Shown: positions 1-12,802 of the stretch, one piece after another
How the letters are laid out: each line of letters starts with the position of its first letter
Position numbering within the stretch: the first letter of the stretch is position 1
Source of the DNA: Euptelea pleiosperma
Lineage: Eukaryota > Streptophyta > Magnoliopsida > Ranunculales > Eupteleaceae
Direction: 5' to 3'
Length of the DNA stretch: 64,000 nucleotides
Assembly (NCBI GenBank): GCA_035048495.1
Contig: CM068543.1
Location: 30,228,096 to 30,292,095 of the forward strand
The notes under the pieces: model-generated
Databases searched by the model: none
What the model saw: only the letters and a program-made list of their open reading frames with translations
What the model was told of the DNA's origin: nothing
Program-made: the position numbers and the translations under genes

Positions 1-1186
1 CCCTGTAGCTCATTCAATGTTAAAAAAGTAAAATAAATCCTTATTCCTAATACGCCCTCAAGTTCTTTATATTGACAAAATTTGTTTATTTCGATTTTTA
101 ATTTATAAGGGTGCTTTAGTCATTCAATACTTTCAAATTTAACTCAATTGTACAAGCAATTATTGCATTGTGACGTAGCACTTAAACTCTAACGCTAAAA
201 ATTTTTTGGTGAAGAAGTTCATCATCAAAGTTGATGATTGACTCACTATGTGAGACACATGTCACCTTATCAGAGGCTACTAACCGTTATAGATGTTTCG
301 TCCATCCCTAGATGGAGTAACAAAAATAAACCTGATTAGCAATTTCTAACATTTGGATCATAATGATCAAAATCCAAAGTTACAAAATAAAGGAAAAGAC
401 TCAGTTATAAATTACTGATCAGGATGAATTTTAATATGCAAGTCCAACTAGGGATGGGCAAAACATCCATACGGTTAGTGATCTCTAAGATTGTGACACG
501 TGGCTCATAATATGGCCCATCATTAATGATGTCAAAACTCATTGCTAATCTGGATGAATTTTCATAGGTACGTCCACTTAGAGATGGGCAAAACATCTAT
601 ACAGTCAGTCGCATCGTGCATGGTGGTGTCATTGGCCAAAAATGCACCTCAAACTGCATGCTAAATAGTAATGCTAAAAATCTACGGCTGAAAACAAATC
701 ATGAAAAAGACTCTAATCCAATGGATAGAAATTGCTAATTAGGATGAATTTTCGTAGGTAGGTCCACCTTGAGATGGGAAAAAATCTATACGGTCAATGA
801 TCTCTAAATGTGTGCCACGTGTAAGGTGCACATGCATCCCACGTGGCGTTCCCCGAGTTTCTTTAAGGGATATCATGTTATGGAATAAACATTAATGGTC
901 TATTTTGCAACCAAGAAAAATGGTTCTTACGGACAATGCTTACACACTAAAACGATGATGTGCATAATTATTGCATGCAAAAATTTGTTGGATGTTTAGA
1001 GCACTTTGGATTTTCTCATCCAAATGATGCCGTTAGCATGTGGGCCCGGGCATACAATCCAATTTTTTTATTTTTCGATAAGGAAATAAATTTTCATAGC
1101 GAATAATTTCCCAGAGGTAAGGGTGAGAAAATATTTAATTATCTATGTTGATAGGCCCGGGGAAAACATTTACGCACACAAATGAA
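1..1186. repeat. Fold-back repeat fragments, no gene
   Basis: No coding sequence is supported here. Fragments of a dispersed repeat family recur. Its core reads like 'aaacatccatacggtca' followed by a 'gccacgtggctcat' block. Plus-orientation fragments lie near 455-515, 575-610 and 770-830, and a minus-orientation fragment near 270-320. The short reading frames show no family motif. The rest is A/T-rich intergenic DNA. Confidence 0.6.
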
Positions 1187-2004
1187 GGCCCTGCTGGGTA
1201 TCCAATCAATATTTGCAGGATGCAAATATTTACCTCTACAAATATTTGTAGTTGTAAATGTTTGAAGCTTCAAACATTTTCTATTGCTTTGTATTAACCC
1301 ATAAAATATGGTGCAAATACTTTCCACCGCTTGATTGGAGGATGCAATGCAGATATTTTCATATTTTGTGAGTCTTCAATGAATCCAAAATAGGAGATGG
1401 AGATCACCAACGGACAAGTCAATGGAACTGGATGATCACAACCAATCAAACAACGTAACAAATGGATGAGAATCATGAGATAGTCCAGGCAAGTTGATCT
1501 TGGGGCGGGACCCAATGATCGATTGATCCGAGTAGAACTTTGCTGACCGACCACAATATGATCCAGGTGAAATACTCTTAGAGGGATACTGACCATGTGG
1601 ATGTTTGGCCAATCCTTAAGTGGACCTACAAACTAAAAATCAGTTTGATTAGTAGGCCCTGCTTGGCATCGCCACAAATATTTGTTTGCAAACATTTGCA
1701 ACATGATTTTTGCATTTCTAGGTGCTTGGTTGCACCCTACAATTATTTACGTAGTTAAATATTTTTCGTGAGTCCATAATTTTTACTATTTGAGCTGCTA
1801 ATGTTTGCAGCCAAAAATGGCCGCAAACATTCACTTTTTGGCTTGAACGTCCTTGTAATATATATATAATATTTGGCCCCCAGATGAAAAGTAAAATTCA
1901 CTCACCGCCCATGATGACTGCCCACAATATGTGCCAGGTGGGATACCGTTTAGAAGACGCTGATCGTATGGATGTTTGGTCCAAGTTTTAAAGGGGGTCG
2001 TTGT

Positions 2005-2360
2005 AATGATATAACGAACTGGGGTATTACCGTTTTTCCGTTATAGCGAATTGAAACGCTCAGGGGTAAAAACGAAAAATAATGAGAAAATACATAAATA
2101 ACGGAAAAAATGGCGCTGAAATTCAAATTTTAAAATTTCTCAATTTTCAAAAACAAAAAAATAACGGAAAATAATAGAAAATAACGGAAATTAACAAAAA
2201 ATAATGGAAATAACGGACGTTTTGTGACAAAAAAATCTAAAAAATAACAGTCGTTATTTTTGTTAAAATGGAAAATTAACGACCGTTATTTTTAGAAAGT
2301 TTTAACAGTTCATAACGTAACGGGGAAGGTCTGAATCCGTTATAACGGCCATTTTTTAAA
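2005..2360. repeat. AT-rich block of 'aataacggaaa'-like units
   Basis: Short degenerate repeats of 'aataacggaaa' and its complement 'ccgttattt' fill this block. It begins near 'gtaatgatataac' and ends near 'ccgttataacggcc', which suggests inverted ends of a small non-autonomous element. No coding sequence was seen. Confidence 0.45.
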
Positions 2361-2433
2361 CCATGGTTTGGTCAATCCCTAGATGGGCGTACAAACCAAA
2401 AATCAGCCTAATTAGTGATTTCAAATCTTTGGA

Positions 2434-2800
2434 GGGTCGGGCTCGGGGAACCCCCATTTTAGGGTACGTACCCACATAGAAGATGAATCAATGGCTGATT
2501 TTTGGTGTGGATGATCTCCTCACCATATAGATCACCCCAACAAAAAATCAGCCCATTCTGAATTTCTAACCCCATCAAATGTGGGTTTTCAAGTTACATG
2601 GTAAGAATCGACGGTCCATACTTCTTCAGCTTCTAAACCAGTCTATGAATATCAGAATGATTTGAATTTTTGTGAGGATAATCTCCTCACCATAGAGATC
2701 ATCCTCACCAAAAATCAGCCATTGATTCATCTTCTATGTGGGTACGCTAATATGGGTGTAAAAAATGGGGTAAAAAATGGGTGTCCCTCGAGCCCGACCC
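2434..2800. mobile_element. MULE-type MITE, 367 bp, 9-bp target duplication
   Basis: The ends are inverted copies starting GGGTCGGGCTCG. The match resumes strongly at 'gtacccacatagaagatgaa' and 'tcaatggctgatttttggtg', giving arms of about 75-100 bp. The direct repeat ATCTTTGGA flanks it exactly at 2425-2433 and 2801-2809. A 9-bp duplication with long terminal inverted repeats is the mark of Mutator-like elements. There is no coding capacity, so it must have been moved by a transposase elsewhere. Confidence 0.88.
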
Positions 2801-2939
2801 ATCTTTGGATACTAGTACCCAAATAATGGCAAATAATGGTCAATAATGCTTAAATTCAACAGTTAAAATCACTCCATGAAAATGACTCCAATCCAACACT
2901 TAGGTGCTCAAATTCAACAGTTAAAATCAATCCATGAAA

Positions 2940-4160
2940 TCCATTAATCAGATTGATTTTTGATTTGTTGATCCACTTAGGGATTGGCCAAACATCCATA
3001 CAGTCAGCATCCTCCACAAATGTGCCATGTGGCTCATATTATGGGCAGTTATAAGGGGCAATCATTGTGGAGGGTCAGCAAAGTTGTACTCCTAGATAGA
3101 CATCTAGACCAAAATAATAACATGATTAGTGATTTTTAAAAGTTATATTGGAGTCATTTTTATTGGTTGATTTTTTAAACGTGGAATTTGGCATTATTTG
3201 GGGTACAAAGATCCAAAGGTTTGAAATCAGTAATCAGGCTAAGTTGTAGTTTGTAGGTCCACTTAGGTATTGGCCAAACATCCATACGGTCAATGTCCCT
3301 CTAAAGTATTCCCTGTACTCAAATTGTGGGCGGTCACCAAAGTTCTACTCGGACCAACCGATCATTGGTTCCCACCCAAAATCAATTAGCTTGGACCATA
3401 TCATGATTCTCATCCATTTGTTCCGTTGTTTGATTGGTTGTGATCATCCAATTCATTGACATTGTTCGTAGGTGATCTCCATCTCCTATTTTGGATTCAT
3501 CAAATACTCAGAAAATATTTGCATTGCACCCTCCACCCAAGCGGTGGAAAGTATTTGCAACTGATTTTATGGGTTAATACCAAGCAACAGAAAATTTTTG
3601 AGCTGTAAACATTTATAAAATAAATATTTGTAGAGGTAAATATTTGCATCTTACAAATATTTACTGGATACCAAGCAGGGCCGTAATTTCAAACCTTTGA
3701 ATCTTTGTACCACAAATAATGTACAAACTCACGGTAAAAAGTCAACCCATGAAAATGACTCCAATACAACGCTTAGAAATCACTAATCAGGCTATTTTTT
3801 GGTCTATATATCATAGACTTGGTCTATATATCCATCTAGGAGTAAAACTTTACTGACCCTCCACAATGACTGCCCCCATGACCACCCACAATATGAGCCA
3901 TGTGGCACATTTGTGGAGGATGCTGACCGTATGGATGTTTGGTCAATCCTTAAATGAACTTACAAATCAAAAATTAACCCGATTAGTGATTTCTAAGTGT
4001 TGGATCCAAAGATTTGAAATCACTAAATAGGCTGATTTTTTGTTTGTAGGCCCATCTAGGGATTGACCAAACATCCATACGGTCAACGTCTTCTAAAAGT
4101 GCGCCACACATGGCTCATATTGTGGGTAGTCATCATGGGCGGTGAGCGAAATTTTACTCT
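2940..4160. repeat. Inverted pairs of the 'catacggtca' fold-back family
   Basis: Plus-oriented copies near 2940-3080, 3235-3330 and 4025-4160 face minus-oriented copies near 3760-3990. The tightest pair, 3841-4160, has arms of about 120 bp running from 'agtaaaactttactgacc' through 'cacaatatgagccatgtg' to 'gaccgtatggatgtttggtc'. These copies overlap the right arm of the larger fold-back element. No coding sequence is present. Confidence 0.65.
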
Positions 4161-4167
4161 CCATCTA

Positions 4168-4400
4168 TGTAATACCCCAGATTTTTGAATGGGCTTTTTG
4201 GGCCCTTTGGGAGACTTTTGAGTCCATTTGAAAACCCATGAGCCTTTTATTAGGATTTAAGCCCATTGTGGATCAATCGTCTGACTATTATTTTGGTGTG
4301 TGGCTTCCACTACCATCCAATCAGATCTATGATGGATTTATAGACCCACGTCGATCGGCGAAATCGGCCATGGATAGCATGGTTTGTAGAGACCACAAGA
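4168..4400 (+). repeat. LTR-like direct repeat, first copy
   Basis: It begins TGTAATACCCCAGATTTTTG, a start typical of Ty3/gypsy LTRs. It is repeated in the same orientation at 5517. Shared blocks include 'gaatgggctttt', 'cccattgtggatca', 'ttggtgtgtg', 'agacccac' and 'gaccacaagatc'. Homology fades after about 230 bp. The two copies could be two LTR-derived insertions or a tandem duplication. I did not find the matching 3' end. Confidence 0.4.
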
Positions 4401-5516
4401 TCAAACGAATTTGATTCAACATAGAAGAATCCAAATAAATATAGTTGACCCAACAAGCGTATTTTATTGTGTCCCTTCTTGGATGAATCAGACATCTCGG
4501 ATGATCCGTAAGATCTCTCGGATGTCATTATCGGGCATCGATTTTGTGGTCTACAAACATTGCATGATCTGACGGCTAAAGATCACCAATCTGTTGATCT
4601 TGGTTGCATGGAAACGCATCGTAGCTAAGTCCACTTACTTGGTCTATCCATCCCACATGGTTAACCTACTTCCATTAGTCCATTTCCATTGGCCGATTGT
4701 CATTTACCTTGGTCCAAACCCATCTTTGATAGTCCATCTCACTATCAAATTAACTTCTCTAATCTTGGCCCATCACAAATCACTTCAGTTCGGCCCACAT
4801 ATTTTGGGCCCATAGAAATCAGTCTAGCCCGGCCCATATCCTTCACAGACCAACACATTACACAACCTCTAACGAACTTCATTCTTATTGCAGGCTACTG
4901 TACCAGCTCATGATGTTGATCCTTGTAAAAGAAAACCAGCCTATCAAAGTGCTCCATTCACGTTTCCAATTAGCCAACCCTAAAGCACCTCAATCCAAAT
5001 ACCCAGACTGCCCTCAATCATTGGTAGCCAGCGCAACACCCCTTTAACCAAACAAACACACCTCTCTTGAGTGGTGCAAACCCAACCACGTGTCATTGCC
5101 ACAACGCACAACCCAACCCTAATCTCCTCTCTCGACTAACATCTCTCAACCCTCTCCTTCATTCTCTTCTCAATGCCATGGTTGCTCAACCAGCCTGCTT
5201 GTTCATGGCCCAACACCCATTCTAATTACATCTCCCATGTTCAACACCCTATTTAGCTATGACTTCCATCATCGCCATCACCTCTAGTTCGCACCTCCAC
5301 TAACTGACAACCATAGCATCATCGTTAGCACCAACTGCTCCAGCCGAGAGAACCTCTCAAACAACTTGCAACTCCTTGCCGCCTCCATCTATAAGCTTTG
5401 CAGGTGAGCAGCTGCAATGGATGCCAACAAAGCCACCTCCTCTAATTGTCCAACCTTGCATTGCACCATGCTCCTTGGCCAGCTCATTCCATTCCCACCA
5501 TCTTCTTGGTCTGACT
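4401..5516. other. No gene recognised; C-rich unassigned DNA
   Basis: Short frames such as 4594-4815 and 4689-4913 have no recognisable domain, and their composition follows the local C/T bias. Phrases such as 'tgggcccat' recur. It may be the body of an LTR-derived element that begins at 4168. Confidence 0.4.
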
Positions 5517-5753
5517 TGTAATACCCCAAATTTCTGAATGGGCTTTTCGGGTTCTTTTAGGAGACTATCCAGTCCATTGGAGACCTACGAGCCTCACCCT
5601 ATTGGACCCATTGTGGATCACTCATCGGGCTGTATATTGGTGTGTGAATCCCACCACCATTCAATCAGACCTATAATAGATCTGTAGACCCACCTCGATC
5701 GATGAAATCATCCTTGGATTGTGTGGTCTATAAGGACCACAAGATCTAATGGC
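5517..5753 (+). repeat. LTR-like direct repeat, second copy
   Basis: This starts TGTAATACCCCAAATTTCTG and aligns with the copy at 4168, with scattered substitutions, through 'gaccacaagatc'. See that entry for interpretation. Confidence 0.4.
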
Positions 5754-8229
5754 TTTTGTTTTGATATTGTAGCATCCATGAGAAATCTAAACTTCGAACT
5801 TATTCTATGGGGTGATCCTCCTTACATGTATCCAACTTCTCAAATAATACATAAGATTGCTCAGATGCCTAATATAGACTATGTCACTGTAAGAACTCAC
5901 ATTCGTCTTGATGGTCCAACCACTCACTCTAAACCGTATAAATGCCCGGTGTAAAGCCCAATCGGTCCTCATGTCCATACTAAATTATGTTTTAAGCATC
6001 CTACTGCGTGTTTCAGCTATATGCCATCACAGTAGTTTCACGTGTATCACTAGCGGCCATTGCAACCTTACATTCAGATTTCTGCGCATGCGACATGCCC
6101 ATGCCGACCACCCATCATCGTTCGATCACTTGTCATCGCTCGACCAACAAACTAGCACCATTATTTCCATTTGAGTTCGTCTCGTTGAATTACTTAGGGG
6201 ACACAATCTTATGACCATCGCTTGTGTCCAGACTCCTGATGGACTCCAGAGTGTCCATCGAACGTTGTATTGATACCAAACACGTATCTTATAATAATTT
6301 ATATTAAATTAACCATTATAAGATAATTGTTCAGATAATTGATTATATTAAACCAAGAGTAATCTTTATCCAACTCATCATACCGCCATGTAGTCGAGAT
6401 GCCACACACAACAGCTCCTTCATGTCTCACGCGTACAACTACATGACCACTTGCATTCTTACACCCTTGACTAACATCAGTCATGTGCCCCATTCCCATT
6501 CGTCGATCTCAACCCTCATCATAACCATCAACTTCCATTATCAACCATTCCCATGCAGCCAGCCTTGCATGTTGATCTTGCCACTTCATCGTGCCTCAAC
6601 TAAGCCTTCAACGAGCATGCGCTCACCTTTATCCACCTCTTTGGTGTGGTCCCCTCTTGAACCACCAGCTGTTGTTCACAAACGCCTACCACCCTATCAC
6701 CTTTCCACACCACCATCCCTGCCTCCTCTAGTTCTCCAATCAAGCACCTTCATATTCGCCTAGCTCTAATTGTAATCCATGCAACCACACAACGACCACT
6801 CCTAAACCTCCAATTCTACCGCCTCTACACCTTTTGCATAATCAAACCTCCGACGGTTGAAAACAAAAAAAAAAAAAAAATCAATCCAATGGATTAAAAT
6901 AATCCAGCCTAATCCTTATCAAAACCTACTCAAAACTCTCACAAATATCCATATCTCTCTGTCTCGATTCTCTCTCTATATCTTGGTGTAATGCTCAGTC
7001 TCTCCTATCGGCGACTCCACAGCACTACACGTCCAGATCTTCATAACTCCTGTCTATCGACCAACCCATGTAAGACTCCAATCTAACGGTCCATTGGAGT
7101 TTGGGGTGGGCATCAAGTTCCAACCGGGATCTCCACCATCAACCATCCAACCAGCTCGACCACCATCTTAACCCCTTAACCATTGCTCAATGTGCCGTTT
7201 ATACACATCGAGCAGCTCTTCTCATCATCTACATCAACACATTCAACATGATGATCGACTCCAAGCTTGCACATACCAACATCAATCATCAATGGATCCT
7301 CCTCGGCATGGTTCAACATCTAGATAGTTCAAATGGGATATACCACCCGCACCGTATATATATATATATATATATATCTGATGTTCATACATCATACGGT
7401 GAGAGTTAGCCCAATAGATGATCCAAATCCAATGGTTGGATCTCCTTCCTTTACATCATTCTGTTCTTTTGTGGATGCTCTATTTTGGTTACCAAAATAG
7501 AACATCATATATGATTTTCCTCTATATCTAACGGTATAGTTGGGTGATTTTTTTTGTGTGTGTATGGCAGTATGTTTTGGGTGCGTGTGTGTTTGTGATG
7601 TGTGCAATTTTTTGGTGGGTCCGATAGGTAGTAGTGGGACTCTCTAGGGGTGGCCAAGTTGTAGGGGCGGAGCCCCTGTTCTTCATCAACGTAATTTTTA
7701 TTGTAGGTCAACATTCACTGTTTAGTGTCTTCTAGGTGCGCTCCACGTGGTTCATATTTTAGAGTACGCACCAGCGGGTAGGGCCCACTTTAGGTTTTGT
7801 ATTTTGATAGAAATGTAGTCCCTAATTCCTTTCTTCCAGGTTGTCATGCTAGCAAGCCCACCTTGGATTGGGTACAACATCCATACGGTGGGTGGTTTCA
7901 AATAGTGTACCACTTAGTATATATAATGCTCGATATCCCACATTACAATCAACCCATAAATAAATGAATCTAATCCAACGGTTAGGATCTTCAACATGCT
8001 GATTCTTGGTTGGTTAGTCCACCTAAGATTTGGCCAATGGTCCATGTGGATAGTACCTAATTTGAGTATGCCACATGCAGCACCCAACCCCGCCTCCTTC
8101 AATCCAACGGTCTCACTGGACTAATCATGTTGATTTTTGGTTTGTAGGTTAAATTAGGAATTTGTCTAGTGTCTAATACGATCAGTGTTTTCTAGAATGT
8201 GCCACGTGATATTTGGTCAAACAACTTAA
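5754..8229. other. No gene recognised; low-complexity and repeat fragments
   Basis: Several short open frames (for example 5908-6174 and 6422-6763) are rich in His, Pro, Ser and Thr because the DNA is C-rich. None shows a protein motif or a splice context. An A-run sits near 6866-6882 and a TA dinucleotide tract near 7355-7377. Fragments of the 'catacggt' fold-back family occur near 7850-7910 and 7990-8200. Confidence 0.5.
7355..7377. repeat. (TA)n microsatellite
   Basis: An uninterrupted run of alternating TA. Confidence 0.85.
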
Positions 8230-9590
8230 CCATTTGGTTTCTCTCCAATGTACCACCCGACCCGAACACCCAGCACTACTGTTGGATCATATCCATGATC
8301 AATAAGTAACAATGCTGCCTCACACTATTGTCAGCTGGCCTTCTCCATCCTCCCAATGCTGCAATCTGCTCAACTACATCTGGATCCCTTTCTACGATTG
8401 ATCTGAACAACTCTTTTGATTCTTGTCTTTCGATTCTTCTCTACAAGAAAACTGTGAGTGTGTGAGCTTTTATGAAAAAGCTCATGAGTGTGTCCAATTT
8501 CTAAAACATGTCAGGGGTAAAATAGTTGATAAATACAAAATAAGCCAGTTTCATGAAAACACATGTAAAAACATTAGATGCAACTAAACAAGTTTGAAAG
8601 TCAACGATATGATAGAATCCACAATAGCATAATAAAATATGTACAGTAGCAGTTAAACCAATTTCATAAAGCTATAAAGCGCTTCGGGCTTCCCGCGCAC
8701 ACGTGCGAACTCGCTCGCGTTGACTTTATTCGTCATGGTGACTCATGAACAAGGATTCAGCTTCATATCATCCGAAGAAACAAAAATACCAAAAAGTTCA
8801 AATTCACAACTAATAACATTGCATTCGATTATTTATTTAAAATGGTACACATAACAATTAAGCCCCCTAATTCTGCCCCCTCGAGTCCCTGTCTCAAGGT
8901 CAGTAAAGTACCCGCCCCCGGCACGGATCGAAGTCGTCGATCGCGTATAAGCCGATGGCGATATGCCACTAAGAGATACCCTCACTGATCTGCTATGGAT
9001 TTACCCTCCTTGATCACAGCCTTCGTGGTATTAGCCTCCCGTCTTGACGTTCCCAAGGATGACCAAGGTATGGCCAGCCATTTTGGATCGTTGCTTAAAG
9101 GGTGGCCGAGGTATGGCCAACCTCGTTCTCGTACGAGGGGAACTCGGAGGTGCATGCACGAGATGCAGCTTTTAAATCATAATAGTGGCGGGCCCAAGTC
9201 GTAACCTCTCACCCCATACTAAGCGTTACTCACCAAGGGGCAGCAACAATTGGAGAACAAAAGATCAGTTCTTCAAACACTGGCGGACAAGTATTTGGTG
9301 CAAAACAGAGAAAATTGAATGCTTTACAAACTACGGAGATCAATGTGTTATATCTCTTATGGAAATTATTGGTTTTTTTTTATAGGCAGGTATATGATTG
9401 GGTTGACACCTTGGTTTACCCTCTTTTAGGTTTTCTTTTGTGTCCTCTGAACAATGGGTTTTGAGTCCTCTAATGTTGCATGAAAAGCATGAGTCAATGA
9501 ATAATTGATTTTTGGTTCTTAAAAAACAAAAATAAAAACAATTAGAACAGAAGCCAAAATTATGTACAGCTTATAATGGGCAAGTGAAGA
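8230..9590. repeat. Probable decayed LTR sequence, unassigned
   Basis: No gene is visible. The stretch 8880-9250, with blocks such as 'ccctcactgatctg', 'cggcacggatcgaagtcg' and 'tggccgaggtatggcc', is GC-richer than its surroundings and reads like retroelement LTR or untranslated sequence. I could not find termini or a partner copy in the window. Confidence 0.3.
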
Positions 9591-9594
9591 GTAT

Positions 9595-9830
9595 AACTTT
9601 GCTGACCGCGGTAGTCAATAATTTTGCTGATGTGCTATAATATGAGCCACGTGGCATATTATTAAAGGATACTGACCGTATGGATGTGGACCTCAAGACC
9701 CAAAATCAGCCTGATTAGTGATTTCAAACCTTTGGATCTTTGTACCCTAAATAATGGTCTTCTCAAATTCGACGGTAAAAAATAAACCCATGAAAACAAC
9801 TCAATCAAACGCTTAGACGTGTAGGAGACG
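9595..9830 (-). repeat. Half copy of the fold-back repeat family
   Basis: In minus orientation this carries 'ataatatgagccacgtggca', 'actgaccgtatggatgt' and 'cctgattagtgatttcaaac', as in the copies at 3880, 31,330 and 61,540. A matching inverted arm is not evident, so it looks truncated. Confidence 0.6.
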
Positions 9831-10729
9831 TGATGGGACACATGTGCAGGAGACATCCCTGTCCACGTGCCATGTGGACACTTCAATTAATTTATGTCCT
9901 TCAACTGGTTCAAATGGTTTCAATCGGCTCGACTGCTATAGTGAAAAGGTAAAGGAAGGCCGTCCGATTTTCAGAGATCTACGGTCCCCTCGTTTAGGTT
10001 ACACCCCAAAGTTTACAAAGGGCACCCAAGTTATAAGGGTGCCCAACCCATTTTAAAAACAATCAGTGGGCACCCCATTGCTTAAAGGCACCCCACACGG
10101 TGATTAATGAACCCAAAATCGGATAAAAAAAGTAGGGCATTTTTTCAACACCTTGAAAATTGAAAGTAACCCGTATAGTAATAATACCCCCTTAACCTAG
10201 TTTGATAGTGTTTGACTCGAGTTAACAGGATGAATTAGTTGCAAACCGAAAATAGAAACATGCCCTATCCAATAGTTTTTTTTTTCAAAAATGTAGTTGC
10301 AAACCGAAATAGAAACTTGCCTTATCCAACAGTATTTGTTATTTAAAAATGACCTTCGGTGTTCTCTCGACTCTGTATTCCAAGCTTACTTATTGTCTTC
10401 TTCTCTTTCTTATTTGTATTCAAGCTAACATATTCTTCTCTTTAAAGTGAGTATTTTTTGTTCGTTATTCTCTCGCCTCTGTATTCCAAGACCGTCGTCT
10501 TCTCTTTCTTCTCTGTATTTGTTAATTGAAAATAGAGACTAAGAGACTTTTTCAAGATCTTAATAGATAAGCTTTATACCAATTCCTAACACCCTCCCTC
10601 AAATAGATAAGCTTTATTCTGATTCCTAACAGTATTGAGCTTACTATATTCTTCTCTTTAAAATAAAGTGATTTTTTATATCTATAGGGGTTGTAAATTT
10701 TCTCTTTGGTGGGTTTCCTTTGGGTTATT
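9831..10729. other. No gene recognised
   Basis: No supported coding sequence. A diverged direct duplication is seen in 10,365-10,545, with 'ctgtattccaag', 'cttcttctctttctt' and 'cattctct'-like blocks repeated. Confidence 0.4.
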
Positions 10730-11292
10730 ATGGTTGACGTGGTGATAAATTTGGTTTTGAACAAAATTGCTTCTCTTCTTCTTGAAGAGAGCAAATTTGT
10801 TTGGGGGTTCCGTAATGAATTGGAGCATATACGATGGAATCTTCAGCTTATGAGAGCGTTTTTGCTCGATGCTCGAGATTCTCATTCCAACAAGACAGTG
10901 TTCGTCTTTGAAGTGATCATGGAGAAGCTTCGGTATTTCATCTCTACTACGATGAAGTCGTCAATGAATGCCTTCAACGGGAGAGGGGAGAATTTGGAGG
11001 TGTGGTTTGTTTCTCACCAGCGGACTTCGTATTCCACTATCGAATGGGACGTCGGCTCAACGGTCTCCACCATCAATTTGAAGAAATCAAGGATGACATA
11101 AGAACGTTTCTTCCTGCAATACAACCATCCCCTCAAAGGGTTGTTAGTGGAAAGAAGATAGGTTTTGGGATCAGATTTCGTCCAGTGACAGAGGGCTACA
11201 TGTCCCATTTTGATTCTAAGGTGGCAGTTATTTTAGGGCAGAGGTATAGAGACAGCATTTTTCTCTTCGCTCTTTATACCTTTGTTTTTTGA
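10730..11292 (+). pseudogene. CC-NBS-LRR resistance gene, N-terminal fragment
   Basis: The frame from the ATG at 10,730 starts MVDVVINLVLNKIASLLL, followed by an EL..I...L..MRAFL.DA pattern. This is the Rx-type coiled-coil N-terminus of plant CNL immune receptors. Past residue ~60 the frame departs from the family. A different frame then reads like the next CC segment (..RMGRRLNGLHHQFEEIKDD..FLP). That is a frameshift near 10,950. No P-loop, NB-ARC or LRR follows before the homology stops near 11,200. Intact family members are usually 800-1,300 residues, so this is a short, broken remnant. I infer it is not functional. No partner R gene is visible nearby. Confidence 0.75.
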
Positions 11293-12802
11293 ATCATTTG
11301 TATGTAATTTAATGTTGACAATTGTGAATAAATTCAAATTTCAATTCAGTCTTTTTCTCACTGAGTAAATTTAAATTTTCAATTTAGTCATCTTCTCATT
11401 GAATTCAAATTTCAATTCAGTCTTTGAATATAGGTACTTCCTTATTTACTTTTACTATGGGTACTAGTGTCCTTGGTTAAAGTTTCTGGTGTGTCAGCTT
11501 GTTGTAAGAACTAGGTATTCAGTGGACTAACAGATAAAGACACCTGGTATCAAGTTTTACTCCATTCTTTGCTTTACCAAGTTCTGAGGTAAGAATTCAA
11601 TCCTACTTTGGAATTAAATTGATCCAGGAAGTGATATGTCTGAAGTTAAAGCTAATTATACTTGACCTTGCTTTTTCTCTTATACATCCTAAGATATCAC
11701 TTATGTTTCACACTTTCATATTTTTCTTTAGAGTGCATATCTCAGTTGTTGCTGCTGGAATTATTTTTCCCTTGTAAGAAGGTGATCTGTTTTCTTCTAT
11801 TCGTCGTAATTGAGCACGTGTATGCTTTTATTTCTTGTGTTTAACTATTTTCTTGAGATAATATTATTAATCATATGATTAACTATTTCAGCGCATTTTT
11901 TGTACATTCTCAGATTGGGGTTGTTCAAACTTCAAATATAGTAAAATAAACTCTACAACACATGATAATATGAATCTTTTGTTGTCATGCATGAAACTAG
12001 TATTGTAGACAAGCTACAAGCCCATGACAAGTATGACACATCCATAGGCATGAATGTGCCCAATTTTATTTTTCTATCTTGTCTCAAAATCTTGATTCCT
12101 AATCTTGACAGGTGCTCAGCTCCTCATAGGTGGCTGTCTACTATATTTGCTCAAAGAAGGGTATTGTGAATGCTTGCCAATTCAGCTTGTAGGACATAAC
12201 ATTAAGGTTTCAAATTGATTGACATATGAATAAAAAAATATTTGCTCCCCACTGAAGTCGGATGGGTATAATTTTGACGTGGGTCAAGTGTTTGGTTGTG
12301 ATAAGAGGAGTCCATATCTTCATGTTTATTTCATCACAACCTTCACAAAATCAGCAATTTTATTTCATGAATCATCCTGCTTGTTTTTTAGATAATAGAA
12401 ACACCTTAAGTTTGAATATCTGGCTGACATGATCAGAATTCCAAGCAGTGGTAGATTTCTTATTTGGCTTGCAAGAAGATCCCTGAAACAAAATATTATT
12501 GGGGATTGGAAATACAGCATAAAGTACAGGTGTAACTCTTACTTTTCATGAACATTTCTGACTGAATTAGTTCTCACAAAATTGTAAATTAGTGTGTTTG
12601 GAAATTTTCTTTGTGAGTTAAAAATAGTTTGAAACTTATCTCTTATGTTAAATATTATTTGCTTAATGGTATGGTTCTCTTCTTTGTGCAGTTGATCAAG
12701 CCTGCCCATTTTTGGGTGAAAGAACTGGCTCTTAGTAACAACTAACATGTAAGGTTTTGAACTCATTCTCTATTCATTTCAGGCAAACAAAAAATATACC
12801 AA
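11293..12802. other. No gene recognised
   Basis: A/T-rich intergenic DNA. A short diverged direct repeat ('aatttcaattcagtcttt') occurs near 11,335-11,430. The small frames at 11,662 and 11,987 have no motif. Confidence 0.45.

Larger units (their letters stand above)
1187..3682. mobile_element. 2.5-kb fold-back element with ~460-bp inverted arms
   Basis: The left arm (1187 to about 1655) and right arm (about 3225-3682) are inverted copies of each other. Both outer ends read GGCCCTGCT(g/t)GGTATCCA going inward. Matching blocks follow in order: 'aaatatttacctctacaaat', 'cccataaaat', 'ctttccaccgctt', 'aggagatggagatcacc', 'caaccaatcaaac', and finally the 'catacggtca' core. A second copy of the terminal motif starts at 1656, so copies are nested. 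No transposase frame is present and I found no convincing target duplication, so the superfamily is open. The interior carries a separate MITE at 2434-2800. Confidence 0.7.

Noticed and set aside
3832..4169. CCATCTAGG / CCATCTATG as a 9-bp target duplication around the fold-back pair 3841-4160
   Set aside because: The left copy is part of the repeat family itself (seen again near 3,090 inverted), and the right copy overlaps the TGTAATACC start at 4168, so the match is likely coincidental.
4594..7409. Several plus-strand frames of 70-110 codons rich in His, Pro, Ser and Leu
   Set aside because: They overlap in different frames, follow the C/T-rich composition and show no motif, start context or splice logic.
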